Assembly: GCA_024500155.1 (NCBI GenBank)
Contig: CM044873.1
Coordinates: 5,151,001-5,215,000 of the forward strand
From: Chenopodium formosanum
Taxonomy: Eukaryota > Streptophyta > Magnoliopsida > Caryophyllales > Amaranthaceae
Direction: 5' to 3'
Length of the DNA: 64,000 nucleotides
Notes under the pieces: model-generated
Told to the model about the DNA's origin: nothing
Databases searched by the model: none
Seen by the model: only the letters and a program-made list of their open reading frames with translations
In this document: in pieces, positions 11,424 to 22,206 of the stretch
Layout of the letters: each line of letters opens with the position of its first letter
Numbering within the stretch: the stretch's first letter is position 1
Made by a program: the position numbers and the translations under genes

Positions 11424-14400
11424 TAAAAAAAAAAAAAAAAAAAAATTCAGTTTTTGAAAAATTATTTCAGGATAATTACGAATTATTTTGAGATAAAATC
11501 GGTTTTATTTTGGATAAGTTAAAATATTTTGAAAATATGATCTTTTATTTTAAAAGATAAAATTGGTTTTATTTGGATAAAATCTTTTATTTTAGGATAA
11601 AATCAAATATTCAATAGTTGTTATATTTGATATTATCCATATTTAAGTTGTTAAATTGGTAATTATCCTAAATTAAAGTGGTTAATTATGGATAAGAATG
11701 ATTAGGATATTCTGAGCATATTCCAAAAAGATAATAATTGATTTAAATAATGTGATTATCCCATAATTATTTTTGGATATAATTGATTTAAAATATTGTG
11801 ATTGGCAAGTAATTAGGATAGAATTCCTAAATTATTTAGGATAATCATGGAAAATAAATATGATTTATATTCCATAATTTCAAATAAGATTTGATTCTAT
11901 CTCATACCTAAATTAAAATATATGATATTTTATAATTGGTTATGATTAATATATGATATTATCTAATTACAGTAATTAATTAAAAATATGAGATATTTAT
12001 AGCCATGTTTCCTTCATTATGATCATCAGATGTTGTAGTTTAGGAAAGCATGATGAGTGATTTATTATATGGCACTTTATAATATATGATATTGTTTATT
12101 GCTATATATAGACTAGTATGGCCCATAAATTCTAAAATACAATCTGCGCATCGTGATGTATTTTGTAATCTAAATACGGTCTGCGTACCGTTGAGTATTT
12201 TTGTAATTTATTTTATTTAAGTAGTAGATAGAATAGAATAAAATTACAGGTTGCAATTGATCCAAAAGCCAATGAAGTGAAGGCCCAATGGAGCAAGATG
12301 GATGAGATCCATGAAGATCCAAGTGGGAGCATTTTACTTTATTAGTTTTCTTAGGATTAAGGGGCCATACTATGTCATGTTTTATTGCATTAGTAGATTA
12401 TGCATGTTTAGGTTTATTTATGTTGCTTGATGATGCGCTAGAGTTCACTATACAATCACAACATAATAAATCTAGATCCCAGAAATATTGATACAGCTTT
12501 CCCAATTAAAAACCCGACGAAAACCTTGATCGTTTGTGATGGGTCGGCCTCAGCAGAGCATCATAATATATCTTGGGGAAGTGGGGGTAGGACCGCATAT
12601 CTACACTTTTAATTGGTTATATTCAACAAGGTTACCTAAACCGTTTAGAACCTTGAAGCTAAGAGTAATAATTAAACATGCGATGGTTAATTATTCAACC
12701 AAGAATTACAAGAGTTGTAATCAGTAAAGAGTTTACTCACCTTGAAAATGTAATGGTTGATGGCAGGGCCTCAGTCCGGTTAATTATTGCACGAATAAAG
12801 GATCTTGGAATCACTTAATTCAAGATGGGATCAATTAAATTGAATAGAGTGTTTTAAAGTTACCAATTTAATTTGCTTTTGGTACTTTAAATTTAATAAA
12901 CATAATTGAATTTTGCGTTTACTTATAAGTAACATGTCGTTCTAATTTTATTATTATATATAATCTCCTCGATTGAAAATAAAGTTGAGAAACGTTCTCA
13001 AAAGGTTTAAAAGATAATCCATAAACCTATATTCCAATTTTGCTAAGATTGTTCTAAAAGGCAAGTTTTAGAAATTCATGTCACATGTCTAAGGTTGGTT
13101 TTATTCAAAATGTTTGAGTAAAATACCAACACATCTTCATTTTGAAAAATGTTTCAAGGGACATAATGAGATGAGAGGTACAATCCCTCAAAAGACAAGT
13201 GTACAAGTCCAATAAAATCTCTTATCTTCAATATGATTGAATATAAGAAAGTGATTGGAAATCTCTATGATCAAAAGTTGATCAAATAACAGTATTCTTC
13301 ATCTACTTTATATAGAGTTTAATACTTGATTAAACTCAAATATAAATAATGATAGAATAAACTTAGCAGAATCATGAAAAGTACTTAAACAAGTTAAGCA
13401 AAGTATCATTTTGAACCTAAGAGAAATGTTCTAAGTGGCTCAAACGGGAAAGGTTTAGGAATATATGAGGATTGCATTAAGAAGTTATAGGCCAAGAAAT
13501 GCAAACAAGTTGCTACTTCTCAAACCTAGAACTACTTACATGCTAAAAGTTGTTATGAACAACAAATGTTTCAAATTAAATGGACCAACTCCAATTGATT
13601 AGAAACTACCTCATATAATTGGAAGGTAAAGAATGGAAATGTTCCAATTTAAGAATTATATCATAGAAATTGATTTAGCATATTGCTACTTCTTGGACAT
13701 ATGATGTCTTGTTTAGATCATTCATTGCACAATGTGATTGAACTAAAGGAAGAAGTTATTGCTAAAGGAGAAATAAATCTACAAGTTTAGAAGCAAATGT
13801 TGCAACTTCACAAGTAGAATCTACAAGTCTGGAAGCAAAAGTTGCAACTTTACAAGTAGAACCAGTATTCCACTAATAATTGGCTAGAATTAAATAAATG
13901 TTATTCATTCTTGCCATTATCAAAACACCATTCAATGATTAGTAATGACTAAACATCGAAGATTCAAAATGTGGAATAAATGTTATTCTATGCTTCTTTG
14001 AGTTATAATGTGTTTTGAATTGCTAAATAGGTTTAAAAATTCTATATGATAGACATAATTAAACAATTTCTATATATATAAACTGTCTCTAATATGTCAA
14101 TTAATTCGAATGAAAATGAAAATTGCATGCGGAAGATCCAAAGGGATGGACTTTCAATATCATTAGATTATGAATCTATTGATATATGTAATTTACATTC
14201 TAATTTGAAATTATGACTAAGTCACCATTAGAGAAATGATGATGAGAACTCAAGGTCGAATACATATCAATGTAAGAAACCAAAGGTTCAAAGGCTAGAG
14301 ACAGACAACGAAATTTCATTTGTGATACGATCACTACTTATGCTTAATTGAAGCATGGAAGTGTAGATTTTGAAAAGTTCAAAATTTTCAGTATGAAGTT

Positions 14401-16107
14401 CAGTATCAACTTGACAAGATAATGATTACGCTACAATATGATTGTAATTGTGGAAATTTTAAGTCGAGACATGATTGGCAACACATTCAAAGTATTGCGA
14501 TATGATCGTAATAATGAGAATTTAAGCCAAGACATTGATAAACATCCAATAGTTGTGAAATCGTTTTACAACAAACTCCGAAAGAAAACCTTGTGAAGTG
14601 TTTACGAAGGAAGTTATCAATCTATATAAGATATATTTTGATAATGGATGTAAATTACCTATCTTCCAACCATTGTTCAAGGGATATACTTTTAAAATAA
14701 GCTACAAAACTAAACAAACTACATACGTCAAATCAAATGTAGCAAAGGCTTCATATGAGATATGGATAAGAAAAGTTCTTATTAAATCTTTCTACAAAGC
14801 AAGGAATAAAACATGTATTAAACCGTTTGATGCACGTTCGATTCCTATATAGAGCACGGGGTACTACTACACAACCATACTTAGCACAAAATGTTTGTTG
14901 CTCAAGTAGGTGCCCTTATGGAAATTGTTCCAAAAGGTCAAGTGGGAGTAGTGTAAATCTCGAAAGAGTTCGAGAAAAGCAACAAACAAACATGGTTCAA
15001 AACCATGGTTGGTTCACCCTATGCTAAATATGCCTCCCTAAAAGGCAAGTGGGAGTATAAGAATCTTGAAAAGTTCGAGAGTCTTGAAAGAGTTCAAGAA
15101 AAGTGACTTCGAAAATCTTGAAGAAATTCGAGAAGTTATCGAATAAAAGCAACAATATGAGCATGATTCACCTCATGTTACAAATGACAACGCGTGGTCT
15201 CATTATGTGTAATGGGATTAATAACCATGTGTCGAAGGTAGTACATTCCAAGTGCACATCCTCTATTGTCGTTTCTCATTGAAAACTAAACAAAGTTGTT
15301 GTATGAGTTTCAATTGTTGCATCAAACCCACAATGATGACTAGCATATGTAAAACTTAGCCAAAGAAATATGATTTCATAATGACTAAGAGTTCTAAAAT
15401 ATTTATTTTGGAACATCATGATTATGCAAGTAATAAAGATGATTTGACAAGTTATGACTCCAAGTGGTTTAAAACCATGAAATCTAAAATAGATTCTAAG
15501 TCTGTAAGCAAGTGTATGACACTTGAATAATTTGCCTAAATTGGGTGAAACCCAATATAAGCAAAGCAGACAAGAAAGAAAATGTTTTCTAACTAAAGCA
15601 AAGACTTGTTGAAGGATTCAACTAATTCATAGTATGACTATGACTACGATGAAACCTTTACATTAGTCATGTTGCAAAGATCTATTAAAGATATTTAGTG
15701 ATTTCTACCTTATAAGATTTGGTAGATGGATTTCAAAACACTTTCTCGAAATTGTTCATGAAATAAGATTTGTATATGATACAATCAAAAGTTTGGAGAT
15801 CCAATAATCCTAGGGATGCATATAAGATCAATAATGGATTGAAGTTAGCATCAGGGAGTTAATGTTCTTAATTTTGTGAGTTAATCAAATCGTTTGATGT
15901 TCTCGTAAAATGAAGAAAAGGTCTTGTATATACAAGATGTTTAGTGGGAGCTATGAAGTCTTCTTGGTCTAGTACAGAATGCAATTATTGAAGGATCAAG
16001 TAATGGCTAATGCATTTTATATGAAAATCTTGAAGAAGAAGATGAGTACATTTGGGATTCAAGATCTATATACATAGGTCTCGAAGGATGTTTGAGTTTT
16101 GGTTAAG

Positions 16108-16300
16108 AAGCTTATATTGATAAGATTCTTATAAGGTTCAACATTATATTGAAAAGAGTTTCAATCCCATGTGACATGGCACGTTGATTAACGATTCAAT
16201 ACCTTGAGAAAGGTTGATGAAATTTAGATTTTGAGTGATGATACTTATGCAATTTGCAAAGGATGCATCATGCATGCCATGGACTATACTCGTCTATTTG
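16108..16300 (+). pseudogene. Remnant of Ty1/copia reverse transcriptase
   Basis: One frame reads EAYIDKILIRFN then RVSIPCDMAR before a stop. About 70 bases on, another piece reads AKGCIMHAMDYTRL. These match the order of motifs at the C-terminal end of plant copia reverse transcriptase (Q-x-x-Y-I-x-K-I-L-x-R-F, then G-S-I-M-Y-A-M-x-x-T-R-P-D). The assignment rests on pattern recall and has not been searched. Confidence 0.55.
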
Positions 16301-17380
16301 ATTCACGTGTTTTAAAGAACAAGTGAAGATAGATTTCAATCGAAATCCAATGTGATGTTGGAATACAAATTAGAAATTCCAAAGTTCCTTGCGAAAGGGC
16401 GAAGGAAAATTATTAGTGTATGGAGATGAAAATGATTATAAGATTTAGAAATTGCAAAGTTCATGTTTATGAGAATGTCTCATGAACTCTACTTATAAAA
16501 CCCCTTCCATGACCAAGGTATGAAAGTCATGCTAAGGTTCTTGGATTGAAGCAAGTTATGTAATTTTAGTTGTGTATGTTTTGAGAAAGTATATTACAAA
16601 AGTAAATACATTAGCTTGCAAAACTATGTTTATCAATTGAAACAAAGTTTCAATCTTATTTGATCGTGGTTTCAAGATTAAATAAAATGTCCAAAATAAT
16701 TATGGATTGATGGGCTCATCAGGTTATCTATCAGATAGAGACCTGGTGTATGAAACCCCACAGGTGAACAAAATCCACATATTATTTAAGTTCCTAGTTC
16801 GAAATCATTAAAGTGGACATAAATGATTTCAATGAATGGACTAGCATGTAAGATTGATTGGATAGCTCGGTTTCATGGGCTATAGGAGCATAGTGATAAG
16901 GCTCGGTCAATCACATGGATATGCATGAATGATGCAGGATCGAACTATAGACCTACTTTGAAGTTCAAGTATAGAACTTCCGGATATATTAGTGGATTCC
17001 TTTGACATGAGTGGAACACTGATTCTATTCAATGACTGTTTTGACTGTGGTACATTCAAACGTCTTGCCGTAAATGGGGATTATAAAGGATGTTTCCCGG
17101 TCACTTCATGAATTGAGTGAGAGCTTTGGTTGCCACAATATTGGATAGAGTCTACCTATTAAATTAGGAATGTGTCATGTTTTGGCCTCTTGAAGAGGGA
17201 GAATTCAGAAAATGCATGGCCATGCTCAAATGTGTTACATAATAACCATTTGTTTTGTAATTCTAACTCAGATTTCAAGAAATGATTTGTAGATTAATAT
17301 TGACTACATAAGATGCAATCATATTATCAAATCGACACAAAATGACTTAAGGAATTTGAATATTGCGCACTTGTCTCAGA

Positions 17381-17392
17381 CAAGTGGGAGAT
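17381..17392 (+). other. Polypurine tract
   Basis: CAAGTGGGAGAT lies directly before the 3' LTR, in the position of the plus-strand primer. The AAGTGGGAGA core is typical of plant copia elements. Confidence 0.75.
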
Positions 17393-18178
17393 TGAAGGAA
17401 TTATGTCTTCGATAAGTGCAATTACTAGGTATATCAAGGATCACTATTATGGAGATAATAAGTTCATTCTATTGGGGCGTCATCCTCTATTGCTAGACTA
17501 TGAGAGATGATCTTTGGGCTAGTCAAATGGTCCAAAGCCCTTTAGAATGGATCCTATATTGGTCACACACAAGGGTATTGGGTTAAGCAAGTAAGAGGCC
17601 CATTAATGGGCCTCATGAGCAATTAACTAATCATGAATTGGATTGGGCTAGCATAGTTAGATTGGAATTAGGTTTTGGGCTTTTGACATGGGCTCTTATT
17701 TAGAGATGAGATCTATAAATAAGATCCATGCCTAGGGCTTGCATGAAGTAGTCATAATTCACACACTGTGAATTTTGACATCAATGCAACCAATCCCAAA
17801 ACCCTAATCTTCTCTCCAACTCACGGCCCTCATCCTCCCCTCACGTCCATACGGCCGGCCACCCCTTGGTGGCGCGTGTGGTGGTTATCGTGGTGGTTCT
17901 TGGTTAGTATGTCTCTCCTCTCCGTTGAAGGTTGATTGAAGCGTTCAGTCACGACTAACTAGCATTAGTGGAGGTCTTAACTTGTGCCCGTGGACCAAGT
18001 AGAGGAATCACGCTTGGGGTTCTTTATCTCCCTTTGTTCTTGCTCGATCGCACGTGGAATCACGCTTCAAAGGTACGATTATTTGTGCTTTATGTGTTAT
18101 GCATTAGATCCTTGGATTAGGTACTATATGAATATGATTCATGTTATTTCCGCTGCGTAGTACCTATAAATCCCTACA
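17393..18178 (+). repeat. 3' LTR of the copia-derived element
   Basis: 786 bp, identical by eye to 9830-10615, followed by the GGGAG target duplication at 18179-18183. Confidence 0.95.
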
Positions 18179-19630
18179 GGGAGGTGGGTATGGCTCATAC
18201 CCATACCTTTAGGTTTAAAATTAAAAGGAAAACTATCATTCATAGATAAAAACCAAACACATGAAATCAAGTATCAAGTTCCAACCCCATACCACCCAGG
18301 TTTCATTCCTCATTCCAAACCCATACCATTGTTTGAACCAAACGTCCCCTTAAAAAAGTGAAGGTATATACTCTTTCAGATATTTGTTGCTTTGCTAGAT
18401 ATTTTCTTTTTTTTTTTTGACAAAAATTTTGCTAGATAAATAAAATACTATTGAATTTACTAACCATTTATATATGTATATATATTGCAGGCTTAATTTC
18501 CACGATCAAAACTTCTTATATAAAGATCAAATAAGTTTAATGGGGCGAAAGGATATTTAAACTTCATAAGTATCATCCATAGTTTAGTAATTAAATTCAT
18601 TAGATAGTTATTAGAAATTTTAGATTTATGCCAATAATTTATTCGTGAGGATTTTTTTTTCATATTTTTTTTGTATGGAATCATATTTGTAGCCTTTTGA
18701 ACTATGTTGTTATTTATTATTTATTTATTTATTTAGATGTTTCTTTAATTATTATTACCTAATCTATTACTATTAAATAAAAAATTATTATCTAATAAAC
18801 TCTTTCATCATTGTTGACCTGACAATTATAGGATAAGGTAATAAAATAATTTTGAAGCAATATTCAATAATTGTTTTAAAATTAGAGTGACACAAATATA
18901 AAAAAATAATAAAAAAAAGGTGACACAAAAAATGATAGCTATGAAATATAAAATGAATATACTGTACTTTGTAATTGTATTCACGTTTAATTATAGTGGT
19001 GATAAAGAAAACATATAGTAATTTGTATACAAGACTATTTTAAATACCTATGTATGCTTCACCAAAAAAAAAAAATAAAAAAAAAAAATAAAAAATATGT
19101 AAGCAATCTTAGTACCATATAGAGTTTTCATGAGTTACCTAAATTTATATTATTAATTAATTGAAATGATAAATTTTAATAATCTTTATAATTTTAATAA
19201 ATTTAACAATTTAGATAGTGAAATACACTTTTAAAAAATATAATAATTATAATAGTATAAGTATGTCATATAATCCTAACTCATCTCTATATAGGAATAT
19301 TTATGAATATCAGGCAGTCACGAGTAAGAGTTTTACTTTCTTTCTTCTTTTTTTTTAAAATTTTTTTTAAAAAGATTTATACTTAAGATAATTAATAATT
19401 CAACCATTTGATTGTTAATTTTACTCTCTTCAATCGTTTAATAATAAAGTTTTAAAAAATTAAAGGGCAGTAGCTAAAGGAGAATTTTATAAAATATAAA
19501 GTATGAAAATTTAAAATAAAATTAAAAAAAAAAATTGACTCAAATTTTTTAAAATGAACTCGTGCATCGCACAGGCTTAACACCTAGTACTTGTATACAC
19601 ATAGCCACATAGGTTATTATTTGTCTTTTA

Positions 19631-19705
19631 TTTTTTTTTTTTTTTTTTTGATAAGAAGAGAAAGGATTTCATTAATGAAAGATAGCCAAACGGCACTTAC
19701 AAACA
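19631..19705 (-). mobile_element. Very short LINE 3' end with poly-A tail
   Basis: On the minus strand the sequence ends ...CTTTCTCTTCTTATC followed by a run of A (19-20 T on the plus strand, 19631-19649). This is the usual 3' end of plant L1-type LINEs and resembles the tail of the larger LINE at 43197. Only about 55 bp of body remains, so it is a severely 5'-truncated copy. Confidence 0.45.
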
Positions 19706-20644
19706 ATTGATCATACATCATATTATTATATTTTAATTTAATACCCACACTAATCACTAATTTCTCAAAAGTCAAAACTTTGACTAAAATGACCATTTAA
19801 CCTTTAATGACTATATAACCCTTAATTACTATACATAACTGCATAACAGCATAAGTATTTAAGTATAGACTGTTGAGTAGCCGCTAGGTAACACAGTGAA
19901 ACACACACAGAAATATAGAACGAAAGTTTTCTCTTCATTGTGTTGTTTTCCTCCATTGAAGCAGCTTCAGAGGTAAGATTGTAACTTTATTTAATCATCA
20001 AATATTAATTTCACAATATAGCGTTAATTGTCAACAATTAAATACAATTCAGGTTTCTTCAAAGGTGGATTGATTATCGAACTATATATTGGTTATATTT
20101 TAATTATTCTAATGTTAGAATTTTATTATTCATATTCTTAAGCGAGAAGAATTTGATTTCATAATTGAATTAGATTTTGGTTGCTAATGTGTTAAAGAAC
20201 CTAGAACGAAATTAATGAATTATGAAATATGATATTCTTCAAAAATTGAAATGAACAATGTGATTATATTAGTGGCCTTAGGGGGTTAAGCAAACAATTC
20301 TAGTGGTGTTTTAAAGTATAATTTTCTTAATAATATAATTATTTGTTGCCTTTGTGAATTGTGATTATTGTGAAAATAGCCAAATTAATAATAAGTTTTT
20401 GGAGGGATTCTTCAACCATATTATTTGCATAATATAATGTTTTATAATACTCGTAGCAGAACTCAAAGTTGGTTTAATTTAATGCCCGATTGTTGTTCAT
20501 GGTTTTATACTCTTGAAATTTTTTATTTTGCATCCAGGAGTAAAAAAAAACACCCTTGGATGCACGTACCTCTATGTGCATCTGAGTGTATATAAAAGGT
20601 TCTAATACTCTTTGGTTGTATAGATTGATATTTTTCTTCGAAAT
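19706..20644 (+). promoter_or_regulatory. Promoter, 5' leader and likely leader intron of the PNO1-like gene
   Basis: A probable noncoding first exon ends at 19972 with a good donor (TTCAGAG/GTAAGATTG). A possible acceptor (GGTTGTATAG) ends at 20623, 21 bases before the ATG. A leader intron of about 650 bp is therefore likely. A TATA-like TATATAAAAGG near 20588-20598 offers an alternative: direct transcription from just upstream of the coding region. Confidence 0.4.
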
Positions 20645-21262
20645 ATGGAATTGGTAAGGAAGCCAAAATTTGAGGCCATTCAGCCTCAGGAAGTCTCAGA
20701 CAGTGTTGAGCTTCAGTTCTGCATTGTGCCTGCACCACCACACCGTCGCACACCTCTTGTAAAAGCATGGAAAACCCAGATTTACGAGCCCATTCGCAAT
20801 GAGATGAAAATAGACATCCGTATGAATCTTAAGGCGAAGCAGGTTGAACTTAAGACTATGCCTGATACCCCTGACATTAGCAACCTTTACAAGTGTGCTA
20901 GCTATGTTCAAGCTTTTATGTTGGGGTTTGAACCTGAGCAAGTAAGGGATGTTTTTCTTAAGTATGATCATTTTCATATGTCTACAATCGATATGCTGGA
21001 TGTCAAGCGTACACTTAAGGGGGATCACTTGACTCGAGCCATTGGAAGGATTTGTGGGAAAGGTGGCAAGACTAAATTCATGATTGAAAATGCTACTAAA
21101 ACTAGGATTGTAGTTGCTGCTAACAAGATTCACATTGTGGGTTCTTATGATGCTATCAAAATTGCAACGGACTGTCTATGCCGCCTTATCATGGGCTCCC
21201 CTGCTACCAAAATATTTTCAAGGCTTAAAATTATCACAGCTCGAGCATCTGATAGATTCTAA
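20645..21262 (+). CDS. PNO1: PNO1/DIM2-like KH-domain protein, divergent copy
   Basis: 205 residues, matching the PNO1 (Dim2) family in order: PPHRRTPL near the N terminus, IDIRMNLKAKQVELKT, TPDISNLYKCASYVQAFMLG, then the KH domain with RAIGRICGKGGKTKF, IENATKTRIVVA and IHIVGSYDAIKIA, ending LIMGSPATKIFSRL. PNO1 binds 18S rRNA precursor in the nucleolus and pre-40S particle and is needed for small-subunit assembly. The part before the KH domain (VRDVFLKYDHFHMSTIDMLD) differs strongly from the usual conserved stretch, while the KH GxxG region (GKGG) is kept. The coding region is a single exon and is followed by fragments of other genes. It may be a diverged duplicate or retrocopy rather than the main gene. 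The frame is intact from ATG to TAA. Confidence 0.85.
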   Translation: MELVRKPKFEAIQPQEVSDSVELQFCIVPAPPHRRTPLVKAWKTQIYEPIRNEMKIDIRMNLKAKQVELKTMPDTPDISNLYKCASYVQAFMLGFEPEQVRDVFLKYDHFHMSTIDMLDVKRTLKGDHLTRAIGRICGKGGKTKFMIENATKTRIVVAANKIHIVGSYDAIKIATDCLCRLIMGSPATKIFSRLKIITARASDRF

Positions 21263-21318
21263 CTTGGTTATAATTCTGCTGTTAATTTGATGATTCCTTG
21301 AAACAGTGGGAGATTGGG

Positions 21319-21645
21319 CATATGAGTTTACTTGGATTAAAGTTTAATGCCTAATCTTTCAAATGTTACATTATTCATGTTAGCTTGTTTTATTTTTGTG
21401 CTGAAAGATAGCATAGGAATTGGTGGTTCTTGCTCCGAGTTTATGAATTATGTAACTGCTTCTTTAAAATCAAAAGATGTGAAGGTACTTCAAAACTTTT
21501 TTATGAATAAGTTAGTGGCAGCCTAAATTAAGTGGTAATTGTCTTCTGTTTCACTTGATGGAGTCTGTAAGTCTGTTTCAGTTTCTGCATAGCTTCTTCA
21601 AACCTTTTTTTATTTCTTTTGTTAAAAGAAACACTCAATAGATTG
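21319..21645 (+). pseudogene. Broken copy of intron 1-exon 2-intron 2 of the PAXX-like gene
   Basis: This stretch aligns along its length with 50336-50645 of the PAXX-like gene. Shared landmarks are CATATGAGTTTAC.TGGATTAAAG, GATAGCATAGG, TTTATGAATTATGTAA, TTTAAAATCAAAAGATGTGAAG and GGCAGCCTAAATTAAGTGGT. In this copy the acceptor GCGCAG has become GCTGAA. Sequence within the exon is replaced by about 30 unrelated bases, which destroys the frame. Confidence 0.8.
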
Positions 21646-21834
21646 CTCGATTCAATTAACGAATATTCAAAAGTATTTTTAATACATGAATTAAAAATCA
21701 AATATCAGCAAACTACAGGTACGTTGATGAGATTGGTATAATGAGAAGCAGGAGAGTTGCACAAAATAAACAACAGTAATCTGATGTTGGAAGAGTGAAA
21801 CAATAATGCTGATAAAACAATGCTATCTATGACT

Positions 21835-22090
21835 GAAAGCTTGAGTTCTGATGTTAATAATGTTAGCAGTTTCTCTCTTAATATAGATGTTATCGGGTGC
21901 TCTTTATGGAATTCGGAAGAAGTCTCATTGTTCAAAAGCTGAGTTGGTGACATATTGAATCTTAATTAGCTGATGATGCCGCAATCAGAATGTAAAGTAT
22001 ACAACATTAACCCAATTCAGAACTCTTAATGATGTAATGAAACAAGAAGAACCAACAAAAGGGATGATAAAAAATTGTAGTAAAAAAAAA
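21835..22090 (+). repeat. Duplicated segment, second copy at 37706-37985
   Basis: About 255 bp matches 37706-37985 in the same orientation with scattered differences. In both copies one frame stays open and ends at the same TGA, reading (in this copy) SLSSDVNNVSS then GCSLWNSEEVSLFKS. This may be the last exon plus 3' flank of an unrecognised gene. I cannot name it. It lies just beyond the 3' end of the His-rich gene here and just beyond the 3' end of the O-fucosyltransferase gene in the other copy. Confidence 0.7.
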
Positions 22091-22206
22091 AAAAATACAT
22101 TATGTAGAAAATACTAGGCAATTTATCTTAAATCTTGATATGAAAGAGATTTTCATGCTTTGATCAAAAGAACATGAAGCAACTTTGAGAAATCAATGCT
22201 ACATTG

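Larger units (their letters stand above)
10633..17380 (+). other. Degenerate interior of the copia-derived element
   Basis: About 6.7 kb of AT-rich sequence with no gag or pol frame left. It includes a GC-rich island (11180-11423) and a recognisable reverse transcriptase remnant (16108-16300), both listed separately. Phrases such as CAAGTGGGAGTA and AAGTGGGAGTATAAGAATC recur near 14940 and 15045, resembling the polypurine motif. Multiple stops occur in all frames. Confidence 0.6.
9830..18178 (+). mobile_element. LTR retrotransposon, Ty1/copia-derived, with identical LTRs and dead interior
   Basis: The 8349-bp element is bounded by two 786-bp LTRs starting TG and ending CA and flanked by a 5-bp duplication GGGAG (9825-9829 and 18179-18183). 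A primer site complementary to initiator-Met tRNA follows the left LTR, and a purine tract precedes the right one. The interior has no open frame longer than 84 codons. Only a decayed copia reverse transcriptase patch is recognisable. Identical LTRs mean a recent insertion, so the element was probably copied in trans by an autonomous relative. Confidence 0.92.
9683..18349. mobile_element. Tourist-like (PIF/Harbinger) MITE, interrupted
   Basis: The two halves are 9683-9829 and about 18184-18349, together some 313 bp. The ends are imperfect inverted repeats: left GGGGGTGTTTGCTTCAAGC; right, reverse complemented, GGGGACGTTTGGTTCAAAC. Both continue into GGTATGGGTTTGGAATGA. Each end is flanked by TTA (9680-9682 and 18350-18352), the usual PIF/Harbinger target duplication. 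It sits inside the Helitron and is itself split by the LTR retrotransposon. Confidence 0.78.
8094..19587 (+). mobile_element. Non-autonomous Helitron, split by nested insertions
   Basis: The left end has the Helitron form A/TC followed by a TA-rich stretch and AAAGGGGAGTTTTTTCCCGAG (TC at 8094-8095, preceded by A). The right end has a short hairpin, GTGC-ATC-GCAC at 19562-19572, then CTAG (19584-19587) followed by T. As expected for Helitrons there is no target duplication or inverted terminal repeat. With the inserted MITE and LTR element removed it is roughly 2.8 kb, too short for a Rep/helicase, so it is non-autonomous. It carries a broken RPA1-like exon, a frequent Helitron passenger. Boundaries are inferred from termini only. 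Confidence 0.72.
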
